From Halobacillus aidingensis (GTDB lineage: Bacteria > Bacillota > Bacilli > Bacillales > Halobacillaceae), in the NCBI RefSeq assembly GCF_900104185.1, contig NZ_FNIZ01000011.1:1-64000 (forward strand): a stretch of 64,000 bases of DNA, written 5' to 3'. The notes below the pieces were generated by a model. The model saw nothing but the letters and a program-made list of their open reading frames with translations. It was not told the DNA's origin and ran no database searches. Positions 38,756 to 46,938 of this stretch are shown here, piece by piece. Position numbers and translations under genes: made by a program. How positions within the stretch are numbered: position 1 is the stretch's first letter; each line of letters starts with the position of its first letter.

Positions 38756-40165
38756 ATGGTAGTAGGAGATTTCCCAATTGAACTAGATACGTTAGTTGTC
38801 GGTGCGGGTCCTGGCGGTTATGTTGCCGCCATCCGTGCTGCACAATCCGGTCAAAATGTAACCATTGTCGATAAAGGTAACCTTGGTGGCGTTTGTTTAA
38901 ACGTCGGTTGTGTTCCTTCTAAAGCATTGATCCAAGCCGGTCACCGCTATGAACACGCACAAGGCGCTGAAGACATGGGTATTAAGTCAGAAAACACAAC
39001 GGTCGACTTTTCTAAAGTACAAGAATGGAAAGGCGGCGTTGTAAACAAACTGACTGGCGGTGTTGAAGGTCTTCTTAAAGGAAATAAAGTAGACATCGTC
39101 AAAGGCGAAGTTTACTTCGTAGATAAAAACACAGTTCGTGTTATGGACGAGAAGAATTCTCAAACGTACACGTTCAACAATTGCATCATTGCAACAGGTT
39201 CTCGTCCGATCGAGATTCCTTCTTTCAAATTCTCTGATCGTGTTCTAGATTCTACAGGTGCTTTGAACCTGGATGAAATCCCGGAGAAAATGGTCGTTAT
39301 CGGCGGCGGTTACATCGGTACTGAGCTTGGTACAGCGTATGCAAACTTCGGTACACAAGTAACCATCCTAGAAGGTACAAAAGACATCCTAGGCGGTTTC
39401 GAGAAGCAAATGTCTTCCATCGTCAAAAAGCGTCTGAAGAAAAAAGGCGTAGACGTTGTAACGGAAGCAATGGCTCAAGGTGTTGAAGAGACGGAAAATG
39501 GCGTGACTGTTAAGTATGAAGCTAAAGGTGAAGAAAAATCCATCGATGCTGATTACGTACTAGTAACTGTCGGACGTCGTCCAAACACAGACGAAATCGG
39601 TCTTGAAGATCTAGGAATCAAGATGACAGATAAAGGGATCATCGAAATCGATAAACAGTGCCGTACAAGCATTGATAACATTTATGCGATTGGTGATATC
39701 GTTGAAGGACCACCACTTGCTCACAAAGCTTCTTATGAAGGTAAAATCGCTGCAGAAGCGATCTCTGGTGAGAAGTCTGAGATCGACTACCTTGGAATTC
39801 CAGCAGTTGTATTCTCTGATCCAGAATTAGCTTCTGTTGGCTACACAGAGCAGGAAGCAAAAGATGCCGGCTACGAGGTCAAAGCATCCAAATTCCCATT
39901 TGCAGCAAACGGACGTGCGCTATCTCTTAACGAAAGTGACGGCTTCTTGAAGCTCGTTACACGTAAAGAAGACGGTCTTGTCATCGGTGCTCAAATCGCG
40001 GGTGCGAATGCAAGTGACATGATTGCTGAGCTTGGCTTGGCTATCGAATCCGGCATGACTGCCGAAGACTTAGCGCTAACCATCCACGCTCACCCGACAC
40101 TAGGTGAGATCACGATGGAAGCAGCTGAAGTTGCCATTGATCAACCGATCCACATCGTTAAATAA
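38756..40165 (+). CDS. pdhD: dihydrolipoamide dehydrogenase (PDH E3)
   Basis: 469 residues. FAD-binding motif [13 protein letters not shown], redox disulfide [16 protein letters not shown]-binding [17 protein letters not shown], and the catalytic histidine-glutamate HAHPTLGE near the C terminus. Reoxidises lipoamide with NAD+. Start is 3 bases after pdhC, with GGAGGCGTAAAGT as site. Last gene of the operon, followed by a strong terminator. Confidence 0.97.
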   Translation: MVVGDFPIELDTLVVGAGPGGYVAAIRAAQSGQNVTIVDKGNLGGVCLNVGCVPSKALIQAGHRYEHAQGAEDMGIKSENTTVDFSKVQEWKGGVVNKLTGGVEGLLKGNKVDIVKGEVYFVDKNTVRVMDEKNSQTYTFNNCIIATGSRPIEIPSFKFSDRVLDSTGALNLDEIPEKMVVIGGGYIGTELGTAYANFGTQVTILEGTKDILGGFEKQMSSIVKKRLKKKGVDVVTEAMAQGVEETENGVTVKYEAKGEEKSIDADYVLVTVGRRPNTDEIGLEDLGIKMTDKGIIEIDKQCRTSIDNIYAIGDIVEGPPLAHKASYEGKIAAEAISGEKSEIDYLGIPAVVFSDPELASVGYTEQEAKDAGYEVKASKFPFAANGRALSLNESDGFLKLVTRKEDGLVIGAQIAGANASDMIAELGLAIESGMTAEDLALTIHAHPTLGEITMEAAEVAIDQPIHIVK

Positions 40166-40172
40166 TGAAATG

Positions 40173-40213
40173 AAAAGCCCGACAGACTCATAGGAGCCTG
40201 TCGGGCTTTTTTG
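40173..40213 (+). terminator. terminator of pdhABCD
   Basis: AAAAGCCCGACAG pairs with CTGTCGGGCTTTTTTG across ACTCATAGGAGC. Confidence 0.9.
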
Positions 40214-40230
40214 TTGGGGGAAAGGTTAAC

Positions 40231-40345
40231 GTCCCCTAACTAGAGTTTAATGTCCTTTAACGGTAAGTCAATGTCCTCTAGCTGAGCTTTAATGTCCTTT
40301 AATGGTAAGTCAGTGTCCTCTAAGTAAGCATCACCGTCCTCTAAC
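40231..40345 (+). repeat. degenerate 21-bp tandem array
   Basis: Units start at 40231, 40252, 40273, 40294, 40315 and 40336 (partial), each beginning GTCCYYTAA or similar. Units 2 and 4 are close (GTCCTTTAACGGTAAGTCA and GTCCTTTAATGGTAAGTCA), and units 1 and 3 share GAGYTTTAAT, so a 42-bp period is also visible. It lies between the pdhD and slp terminators. Confidence 0.85.
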
Positions 40346-40366
40346 AAAAAACCTTATTAAGTGTAC

Positions 40367-40398
40367 AAAAAGCCTCCCATGAAATTATGGGAGGCTTT
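40367..40398 (-). terminator. terminator of the small lipoprotein gene
   Basis: AAAAAGCCTCCCAT pairs with ATGGGAGGCTTT across GAAATT; on the minus strand it is followed by TTTTTG. Confidence 0.82.
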
Positions 40399-40403
40399 GG
40401 CAT

Positions 40404-40778
40404 TCATCTAACCATCGCTATATGATTTTCCAATGTCATTAAGATTTTTTCACGTGGGTTGTTCCCTGAGATCGTGGTTACCGTTTTACCTTCTTCTTTA
40501 ACTACGAGGACGGGCAATTCTTCCGTAGGGATGTTCAGGTCATTTTTGTTTTTTTCCGTTTGTTCGAACTGCAATTCAGCTCCCTCATCCTGTTTCAATT
40601 TCCAATCGAGAAGGGCACTTAAGTAATCCTGTGCGGACTCTTCCTGATCCGCTTCGGAGTATAAGTATAATTCATAGTTTTCAGGTGTAGCTGTAAGTAC
40701 TTGTACGGTTTCGCCTTTTTGGAGACATCCAGCGAGTAAGAATATAGCTAAGAAAGATAGGATAATACGATTAATCAT
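40404..40778 (-). CDS. slp: small lipoprotein, probable Slp
   Basis: 124-residue lipoprotein with signal peptide ending LLAGC (lipid-anchored cysteine about residue 18), then a small acidic domain ending EKILMTLENHIAMVR. B. subtilis has a small peptidoglycan-associated lipoprotein, Slp, of about this length between pdhD and speA, so synteny and size support the name; I cannot compare the sequence residue by residue. Here it is on the opposite strand to pdhD. ATG 40778 with GGGAG upstream; GTG 40790 overlaps that site. Confidence 0.65.
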   Translation of the reverse strand: MINRIILSFLAIFLLAGCLQKGETVQVLTATPENYELYLYSEADQEESAQDYLSALLDWKLKQDEGAELQFEQTEKNKNDLNIPTEELPVLVVKEEGKTVTTISGNNPREKILMTLENHIAMVR

Positions 40779-41079
40779 GGTCCGACCCACTCCCTTGTCT
40801 TTGATCCATACTCAGTGTAACAAGGAATGAGAGGGATTTTTTTGATGTTATCGTTTTGTCATCGAAATGATAGTCTCATGTTGTATTGTGACATCTATTG
40901 TAAAGTCCCTTAATGAAATTTGTAACGAGGCAGCCGCCGATATAGGAGCGTGCAACGGCTTGTGAAAGAACGTGAATGACTTGATGGAATAAAGAAAGGG
41001 GAAGGGAACGTGTAATAAGAAAGAGGACTGTGAATGGATCTCATGAATTCATAAGGACAAGCTAGTCTGATTAGGGGAA
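40779..41079. other. 301-bp spacer between slp and the BCCT gene
   Basis: AT-rich sequence with no credible gene (a 71-codon frame on the minus strand lacks a ribosome site) and no repeat. It should contain the slp promoter on the minus strand; I cannot point to good boxes. Confidence 0.4.
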
Positions 41080-41113
41080 TAAAAAAGAACCCAGAAAGTA
41101 TATTCTGGGTTCC
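41080..41113 (-). terminator. terminator of the BCCT gene
   Basis: On the minus strand GAACCCAGAATA pairs with TATTCTGGGTTC-like arms (AACCCAGAA with TTCTGGGTT), followed by CTTTTTTATT. Confidence 0.85.
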
Positions 41114-41124
41114 TATAAGATTCA

Positions 41125-42660
41125 TTATTTCTTTTTCTTCTTAAGATCGACTTTTTTCGCTTCATCCTGGAATGTTTTGAACAAGGAGAAGCAGATGAGA
41201 ATCATTATAAAGGTGAACGGGAAGGCGGCGATGATCGCTGCCGTTTGGAGTGCACCTAAACCGCCTTGCCACAACAGCACAGCGGCTGCTCCGGCCTGGA
41301 TGATTCCCCAAGTGAATTTCACTTGGTTTTTAGGGTTCAAGCTTCCGTTCGTCGTCTGCATGCCGAGTACGAATGTAGCAGAGTCGGCAGAAGTCACGAA
41401 GAATGTACTAATAAGCAATAGCCCTACGAAAGACATGATCGACCCTAATGGTACATTTTCCATCATAGAGAAGAGAGCAACTTCTGAACCAAGCTCACTA
41501 ACATCGGAATAGATATCTACACCATTGAAGAACTCAAGTGAAATCGCTGTTCCGCCGAATACGGAGAACCATAGAGCTCCAAAGATTGTCGGTACTAAAA
41601 GTACACCTAAAATGAATTCACGAACCGTTCGCCCGCGGGAAACACGTGCGATGAAGGTTCCTACGAATGGAGCCCAGGAAATCCACCAAGCCCAATAGAA
41701 AATTGTCCAGTTTTGAACCCATGAACTATCTTCCGCAAAAGGAGTCATCCGAAAGCTCATGTAGGGCAGGTCGCGGATATAAGACCCGAATGATGTCGTG
41801 AAGTAATCCATGATAAAGTTTGTCGGTCCTGCGAATAGCATGAACACCATTAAGCCGATTGCTAGCACGACGTTCGTGTTACTAAGATATTTAATTCCTT
41901 TGTTCAAACCAGTCATGGCAGACACCATGAAAAGGACAGTTACGACAGCAATAATAGTAAGCTGTAGTGTGAACGTATCTTCTAAGCCGTCAATGGTAAA
42001 AGCAAGACCACTGGATATTTGAAGTGCACCTAAACCAAGAGAGGTCGCTACACCGAAGATCGTTGCAAAAACAGCGATGAAGTCGATAAGCGTACCCAGC
42101 GGACCTTTTACTCTCTTTTCACCCAGTACTGGCGTGAGAGCGGCACTAATGACACCAGGAGCGTCTTTTCTGAATTTAAAGTAAGCTAGGGCCAGAGCCA
42201 GTACAGAATAAAAGGCCCAAGGATGAAGTCCCCAGTGGAAGAAGGTGTACTTCATCGCGGACTGAGCCGCTTCTTCGCTCATAGGCTCTTGTCCAGGGAT
42301 TGGTGGGGTATGGAAGTGAGAGAGGGGTTCTGCAGATCCCCAGAAAACAAGTCCAATACCCATACCCGCACTAAAGAGCATGGCAAACCATGTAATGTAT
42401 GGATATTCCGGTTCGTCGTCCGGTTTTCCTAACTTTATGTTTCCGTATTTCGAGAAGACTAAAAAGATAACAAAAATTAAGAAGCCTGTAGCTGACAATA
42501 AGTAGAACCATCCAAATTTTTCTGTCAGGAAACCTTGAATGTTAGATGTTACATTTTCTAAGTTCCAAGTCGGTAGTACAGCTTCAGGGATGACTCCCCA
42601 GCCAATGAATAAGAATGCGACAACTACCGAAATGTAAAATACTTTCGTTACTTGATTCAT
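41125..42660 (-). CDS. BCCT family glycine betaine/choline-type transporter
   Basis: 511 residues, twelve membrane helices. The BCCT signature is clear in WAWWISWAPFVGTFIARV followed by SRGRTVREF, along with GMGIGLVFWGSAEPL and the substrate-box tryptophans in helices 4 and 8. A lysine-rich cytoplasmic tail (DEAKKVDLKKKKK) resembles the osmosensing C terminus of BetP/OpuD-type carriers. Takes up a trimethylammonium osmolyte with Na+. Downstream of the FUSC gene by 38 bases on the same strand; AGGAGGGAAGTCAGTT precedes ATG. Confidence 0.93.
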   Translation of the reverse strand: MNQVTKVFYISVVVAFLFIGWGVIPEAVLPTWNLENVTSNIQGFLTEKFGWFYLLSATGFLIFVIFLVFSKYGNIKLGKPDDEPEYPYITWFAMLFSAGMGIGLVFWGSAEPLSHFHTPPIPGQEPMSEEAAQSAMKYTFFHWGLHPWAFYSVLALALAYFKFRKDAPGVISAALTPVLGEKRVKGPLGTLIDFIAVFATIFGVATSLGLGALQISSGLAFTIDGLEDTFTLQLTIIAVVTVLFMVSAMTGLNKGIKYLSNTNVVLAIGLMVFMLFAGPTNFIMDYFTTSFGSYIRDLPYMSFRMTPFAEDSSWVQNWTIFYWAWWISWAPFVGTFIARVSRGRTVREFILGVLLVPTIFGALWFSVFGGTAISLEFFNGVDIYSDVSELGSEVALFSMMENVPLGSIMSFVGLLLISTFFVTSADSATFVLGMQTTNGSLNPKNQVKFTWGIIQAGAAAVLLWQGGLGALQTAAIIAAFPFTFIMILICFSLFKTFQDEAKKVDLKKKKK

Positions 42661-42698
42661 AACTGACTTCCCTCCTAGTAAAAGATTTCTTTACCACG

Positions 42699-43775
42699 TT
42701 ATGACTGATCTGGTAAATAGCATTTTTTCACCAATTGTTCTTGTTTCTGCGACAAATTTTGCAACTCTTCCAATACGTCGTGAAAACAAAGCAATTCGTA
42801 AATTAAGATCGTCTGCGGTGGTAAATGGTGTCGGTAACCTGTCTGCTTTATGACATGGTCTTCTTTCCATTTCCAGAATGCATCATCCAGCTTATTTACC
42901 ATCTCGAACTGGTTTTCGTTAATCGAGTGGGTCGGGTCACTGAGTACATGGGTGAACTCCTCCGTAAGTGCAAGCAAAAGCTCTTTTTCCTCGTTTGTGA
43001 AATCAGAGGCTTTTGTTTGTACATACTGCAAGTTTCCAAGATGATAAGCAATTTGTTGAAATGCCGCCAGTTTCCGTTGAGAGAGTTGAAAAGCGACCAT
43101 CTCTTCTTCTGAGTGACGGTGATATTTCCACTCTTCCCTTTGATATTGAGAAAGCTGATTTGTCTTTTCCAGATGGGCCGTCAATTGCCGGTAGGACCTC
43201 TGAATAGCACGAGTTTTCTCTTTAGATTCTGCCGTTACCTCAGAAATTATTCGTTTCAAAAGCAGACCAGCTTGATTATACAAACCGTTGATGTTTTTGT
43301 AAATCATGGGCGAATAATTGGGTGGCAAAAGGAAAAAATTCACAAAAGTCGAGATGATGATTCCAATGGAGGTTGTACCCAATCTCGTAAAAAATGAAAC
43401 CACATATTGATCTTGAAAATCTGGAATCATTGCAGTCGCCGTAATGGTGGCAACTAAAATTCCATCATCCAGTTTCAGTTTGTGACAGACGGCGATCGTC
43501 ACCATAGCTACAAGAGCGAATGTCAACGCACCTTTTCCCAAAAGGCCGTAAAAGGTTGTAGCGAGCAACGCTCCAATGGCCGATGCAGGAAAACGTACGG
43601 CGGCTTTTTTAATCGAATCTGCAGCTGTATGTTCAATCGTGACGATAGCTGTGATGACAGCAAATATAATGGGTAAATTAAAAAAACCGCAAATCAATGC
43701 AGTCAAAAAGACAGAAATCCCCGTTTTTAACGTCCGGCTTCCTAAAAATTTGAATTTTTTCAATGAATGTAGCAT
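42699..43775 (-). CDS. FUSC/aromatic acid exporter (DUF939) family membrane protein
   Basis: 358 residues. The N-terminal half (to about 160) has paired hydrophobic helices rich in alanine and glycine (GISVFLTALICGFFNLPIIF..., AIVTIEHTAADSIKKAAVRF), the FUSC/DUF939 domain. The C-terminal half is a charged helical cytoplasmic domain. Relatives are proposed to export aromatic acids or to affect the envelope. ATG 43775 follows GGGTGATTAAA. It could share a transcript with the BCCT gene downstream. Confidence 0.83.
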   Translation of the reverse strand: MLHSLKKFKFLGSRTLKTGISVFLTALICGFFNLPIIFAVITAIVTIEHTAADSIKKAAVRFPASAIGALLATTFYGLLGKGALTFALVAMVTIAVCHKLKLDDGILVATITATAMIPDFQDQYVVSFFTRLGTTSIGIIISTFVNFFLLPPNYSPMIYKNINGLYNQAGLLLKRIISEVTAESKEKTRAIQRSYRQLTAHLEKTNQLSQYQREEWKYHRHSEEEMVAFQLSQRKLAAFQQIAYHLGNLQYVQTKASDFTNEEKELLLALTEEFTHVLSDPTHSINENQFEMVNKLDDAFWKWKEDHVIKQTGYRHHLPPQTILIYELLCFHDVLEELQNLSQKQEQLVKKCYLPDQS

Positions 43776-43913
43776 TTTAATCACCCATATGTAAGAAGTC
43801 ATTAGACCACGATAAAACATTATATAATATTTTACCCGAAAACGATAGATAAAATGTTGAATTATCTTTTATAATGAAGAAAGTGGAAATACATAACAGT
43901 GGAGGGAACACCT

Positions 43914-44762
43914 ATGAAAAAATGGACAAGTTTGTGGATCGTACTTATTTTCCTGCTTGCTGCCTGCTCAGGAGCGAACAGTGAGGAAGTTCAGAAACCA
44001 GAGGAAGAGACTGCTGAGAAAGAGTCGACAGAAGAAGTGGTTGAGGAAGAGGAGAAGGCGGAAGAAACCAATGAAGAAGAAAAAGATACGGAAGAACCAG
44101 CGGCACAAGATTCAGAAGTGATGAAGAATGTAGAACCCCAATACGAGTTAACAGGAAACTGGTCCTTCGAGCCGATCGGAGATGCGAATCCAAAAGTCGC
44201 TCTCCTTACGATTGATGATGCACCAGATACTCAAGCGGTGGAAATGGCTAAAACGTTGAAAGAAAAAGATGCGCCTGCGATCTTTTTCGTAAACGGTCAT
44301 TTCATAGATACACCAGAAGAAGAAGAAAAGTTAAAAGAAATTCATGAAATGGGCTTTCCAATCGGGAACCATACAGAGACACATGCAAGCTTACCCGATC
44401 TCAGTGAAGAGGAACAAAGGGTAGAAATCGTTGGATTGAATGACAAAATTGAAGAGATCATTGGCGAACGACCAATTTTCTTCCGTGCCCCATTTGGACA
44501 GAACACTGATTTTTCTAAGCAATTGGCAGAAGAAGAAGGGATGCTCGTCATGAACTGGACGTACGGATACGATTGGGAAAGTGAATACCAGGATGCTCAA
44601 GCACTTGCTGACATCATGGTCAACACACCGCTGCTAAATAACGGCGCCAACTTGCTCATGCATGACCGGGAATGGACAAACAAAGCATTGGGTCCAATCG
44701 CTGATGGTCTGCGAGAGAAAGGCTATGAGCTGTTAGATCCAGCACTCATTCAGACACCATAA
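43914..44762 (+). CDS. polysaccharide deacetylase (NodB-type) lipoprotein
   Basis: 282 residues. Lipobox LLAAC, then about 60 residues of glutamate-rich linker, then a NodB domain: LTIDDAPD (catalytic base and metal aspartate), NHTETHASL (metal histidines) and FFRAPFG. The first motif reads IDDAPD rather than FDDGP. It probably removes acetyl groups from cell-wall glycans; substrate unknown. ATG 43914 follows GGAGGGAACACCT. Terminator directly downstream. Confidence 0.9.
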   Translation: MKKWTSLWIVLIFLLAACSGANSEEVQKPEEETAEKESTEEVVEEEEKAEETNEEEKDTEEPAAQDSEVMKNVEPQYELTGNWSFEPIGDANPKVALLTIDDAPDTQAVEMAKTLKEKDAPAIFFVNGHFIDTPEEEEKLKEIHEMGFPIGNHTETHASLPDLSEEEQRVEIVGLNDKIEEIIGERPIFFRAPFGQNTDFSKQLAEEEGMLVMNWTYGYDWESEYQDAQALADIMVNTPLLNNGANLLMHDREWTNKALGPIADGLREKGYELLDPALIQTP

Positions 44763-44765
44763 TTC

Positions 44766-44796
44766 AAAGAACACTCCTCGGAGTGTTCTTTTTTTA
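44766..44796 (+). terminator. terminator of the deacetylase gene
   Basis: AAAGAACACTCC pairs with GGAGTGTTCTTT, followed by a run of T. Confidence 0.9.
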
Positions 44797-44881
44797 GGCT
44801 TAAAAAGAATTCTTGATCATATAATAGTAGGTAAAGAAATTATTAGTATGACACATTTTATAAAAAGTTATACTTTTGGGC

Positions 44882-44934
44882 TTGATTTTTCGATTGTGCC
44901 ATATTAGAATAAAGTTACGTTGAAAACGATTACA
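44882..44934 (+). promoter_or_regulatory. sigma-A promoter and perfect cre site of the SR1-like gene
   Basis: TTGATT at 44882-44887 and TAGAAT at 44905-44910 (spacer 17), with predicted start about 44917. TGAAAACGATTACA at 44921-44934 fits the cre consensus TGWAANCGNTNWCA at all positions. A CcpA block just after the start site would repress the gene on glucose, agreeing with glycolytic repression of SR1 in B. subtilis (there mostly by CcpN, less by CcpA). Confidence 0.8.
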
Positions 44935-45154
44935 AATATGGGGAGTGGATGTGAATGGGTACAATCGTATGTCAAGACTGTCAGAAGGTAATTGAGCACT
45001 ACGAAAATGAGAAGGTTTCTACTCTTTACAGCACCTGTCCAACTTGCAACAAGCCAGAAGATAAATAAAGAGTATGTACTATTAAATGGGGGCATCCTTC
45101 CTGTGAAGGAAGCATAAAAGGAAAGAACCAGGTCTTGGACCTGGTTCTTTTTTT
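44917..45154 (+). ncRNA. sr1: SR1-like dual-function small RNA
   Basis: About 238 bases from the predicted start to the T-run of the terminator (AAGAACCAGGTC at 45123-45134 pairing with GACCTGGTTCTT, then Ts). It encodes the SR1P peptide in its 5' half and leaves about 55 untranslated bases before the terminator hairpin. It lies upstream of speA as SR1 lies between pdhD and speA in B. subtilis, where the 205-base RNA base-pairs with ahrC mRNA and its peptide binds GapA. Base-pairing targets cannot be checked here. Confidence 0.8.
44955..45068 (+). CDS. GapA-binding peptide SR1P
   Basis: 37 residues beginning MGTIVCQDCQKVIEHYENEK and ending CPTCNKPEDK. Two CxxC pairs (C6/C9, C28/C31) probably bind zinc. 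The first 20 residues match the SR1P family; the B. subtilis peptide (39 residues) binds glyceraldehyde-3-phosphate dehydrogenase A and promotes its link to RNase J1, whose gene rnjA is at 29687. GGGAGTGG lies 6 bases before the ATG. The peptide is too short for ordinary gene calling. Confidence 0.9.
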   Translation: MGTIVCQDCQKVIEHYENEKVSTLYSTCPTCNKPEDK

Positions 45155-45191
45155 CGCGAAAGGATTTCCGATTTGAGGAAATCCTTTCGCG
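45155..45191. repeat. inverted repeat next to the tandem array
   Basis: CGCGAAAGGATTTCC (45155-45169) pairs perfectly with GGAAATCCTTTCGCG (45177-45191) around GATTTGA. It begins directly at the SR1 terminator T-run, and its last bases overlap the first tandem unit. Confidence 0.85.
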
Positions 45192-45305
45192 CCAAAGAGC
45201 CATCGAGTCGCGCCAAAGAGCCATCGAGTCGCGCCAAAGAGCCATCGAGTCGCGCCAAAGAGCCATCGAGTCGCGCCAAAGAGCCATCGAGTCGCGCCAA
45301 AGAGC
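45189..45305 (+). repeat. 21-bp tandem array, 5.6 identical units
   Basis: Unit GCGCCAAAGAGCCATCGAGTC at 45189, 45210, 45231, 45252 and 45273, plus 12 bases of a sixth at 45294. The copies are identical. It occupies the space between the SR1 and speA terminators. Frames through it (for example MALWRDS repeated) are not genes. Confidence 0.95.
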
Positions 45306-45313
45306 AGGAGAAA

Positions 45314-45349
45314 CAAAAAAAGAAGCCCGGCGTGGGCTTCTTTTTTATT
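45314..45349 (-). terminator. terminator of speA
   Basis: AAAAGAAGCCC pairs with GGGCTTCTTTT around ACGCC on the minus strand, with T-run; overlaps the speA stop. Confidence 0.85.
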
Positions 45350-46814
45350 TGAATGCACGTTGTTCACGAATGACTTGAATCGTTTCAAGAGTATCATCTT
45401 CAGGGCCCTGTACAGGGAGGCCTGCTTCGACATTATCGTGAATGTAGTCAATGTTTTCCCTTGTAATAATTTCACCTGGTATGAAAATGGGAATGCCGGG
45501 TGGATAGACCATCACGAATTCAGCGCTGATTCTCCCGACAGCTTCTTTCAGTAAAATCGTTTCTGTGGAAGAATAGAAGGCCTCTCTTGGAGAAAGAGCA
45601 AGCACAGGAATGTCGGGAACCTTCACCCGGATGTTTTCTGTCTCTTCTTTGTCCGAGTACTCTTTAGAAAGTTTATCTAAAGCCGTTACAAGCTCGTCGA
45701 TGTCTTCTTCCCGATCGCCAGGGGTAACGATGCATAAAATGTTATACAAATCGGAGAGTTCCACTTCGATGTTGGCTTTTTCCCGAAGCCAAACTTCGAC
45801 GTCATAGCCTGATAATCCGAGCTTTTTCACGGAGATGATCAATTTCGTAGGATCGAAGTCTACCGTAGCATCGCTCGTCAATATTTCGCTGCCTGGGCAG
45901 TAAATGCCTGGGATCTCATTCAAACGTCTTCTGGCATGGTCTGCGAGGCGAAGGGTTTCTTCCATCAGCTCCCGCCCGTGAATGGCGAGATGTCTCCGTG
46001 CGGCATCAAGACTTGCGAGTAAAAGGTACGACGTCGAAGTTGTATGAAGCATGGATAAAATCGACTGCACTCTTTCATGAGAGACGAGCCCTTCTCGTAA
46101 ATTTAACACGGAACTCTGAGTTAAGGACCCACCAAGCTTATGCACACTCGTAGCTGCCATATCTGCACCTGCCTGCATCGCAGAAAGGGGGAGACGCTCA
46201 TGGAAGTGAATGTGGACGCCGTGGGCTTCATCGACAAGCACAGGGATATCGAAACGGTGGGCAATGTTGACGATCTTTTTCAAATCAGCAGAAACTCCGA
46301 AATAAGTCGGATTGATGACGAGCAGTCCCTTTGCATCCGGGTGTGCTTCACAAGCTTTTTGCACAGCCTCTGAAGTGATCCCGTGAGAGATCCCGAAGCG
46401 GTCGTCAAGTTCCGGATGGATAAAGACGGGTTTTGCTCCTGAAAAAATAATCGCTGTCGTTACAGATTTATGGACATTCCTTGGCACGATGATTTTATCA
46501 CCAGGATGACAAACACTCATAATCATCGTCATAATCGCACCAGATGTGCCCTGGACAGAGAAAAATGTATAATCTGCACCGAAGGCTTCAGCAGCGAGGT
46601 CTTGCGCCTGTTTGATCATGCCTTGCGGGTGGTGCAGGTCATCCAGTGGTTCAATGTTGATAAGATCGATGGAAAGGGATTGGTCTCCGATGAACGAGCG
46701 GAATTCTTCATCCATTCCCTTTCCTCCTTTGTGCCCTGGAATATGGAATTGGACCGGCTTTCGGTCTCTATGTTTTTTTAACCCTGTAAATAAGGGAGTT
46801 TCATGTTGGTTCAT
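45345..46814 (-). CDS. speA: arginine decarboxylase (Orn/Lys/Arg decarboxylase family)
   Basis: 489 residues. PLP-dependent fold-type I enzyme with HIPGHKGG near residue 25, DEAHGVHIHFHERLPLSA (PLP aspartate and histidine) and the Schiff-base lysine in TSVHKLGGS. The short form, without the wing domain of enterobacterial enzymes, is that of B. subtilis SpeA (490). Makes agmatine, the first step to spermidine. ATG 46814 follows GAGGTGGAAACACAA; the in-frame GTG 12 bases earlier lies in that site. Divergent from the nitronate monooxygenase gene. Confidence 0.92.
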   Translation of the reverse strand: MNQHETPLFTGLKKHRDRKPVQFHIPGHKGGKGMDEEFRSFIGDQSLSIDLINIEPLDDLHHPQGMIKQAQDLAAEAFGADYTFFSVQGTSGAIMTMIMSVCHPGDKIIVPRNVHKSVTTAIIFSGAKPVFIHPELDDRFGISHGITSEAVQKACEAHPDAKGLLVINPTYFGVSADLKKIVNIAHRFDIPVLVDEAHGVHIHFHERLPLSAMQAGADMAATSVHKLGGSLTQSSVLNLREGLVSHERVQSILSMLHTTSTSYLLLASLDAARRHLAIHGRELMEETLRLADHARRRLNEIPGIYCPGSEILTSDATVDFDPTKLIISVKKLGLSGYDVEVWLREKANIEVELSDLYNILCIVTPGDREEDIDELVTALDKLSKEYSDKEETENIRVKVPDIPVLALSPREAFYSSTETILLKEAVGRISAEFVMVYPPGIPIFIPGEIITRENIDYIHDNVEAGLPVQGPEDDTLETIQVIREQRAFK

Positions 46815-46938
46815 TTGTGTTTCCACCTCTTTAATTTAGAAAAGCACATGAATTATAGCAGGTTCCACGTTCGCTTGCTAGTCTTTTGTGTATCCTTTTT
46901 CCAATCATGCTAAAATGAAACAAAGGGGAGGGATTCAT

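Noticed and set aside
44904-45300. Minus-strand open frames opposite SR1 and the tandem array
   Set aside because: They are created by the repeat and run antisense through the SR1 terminator; no start signal.
45189-45305. Possible CRISPR array or repeat protein
   Set aside because: The 21-bp units are directly adjacent with no spacers, and frames through them lack a ribosome site. It is a simple tandem array.
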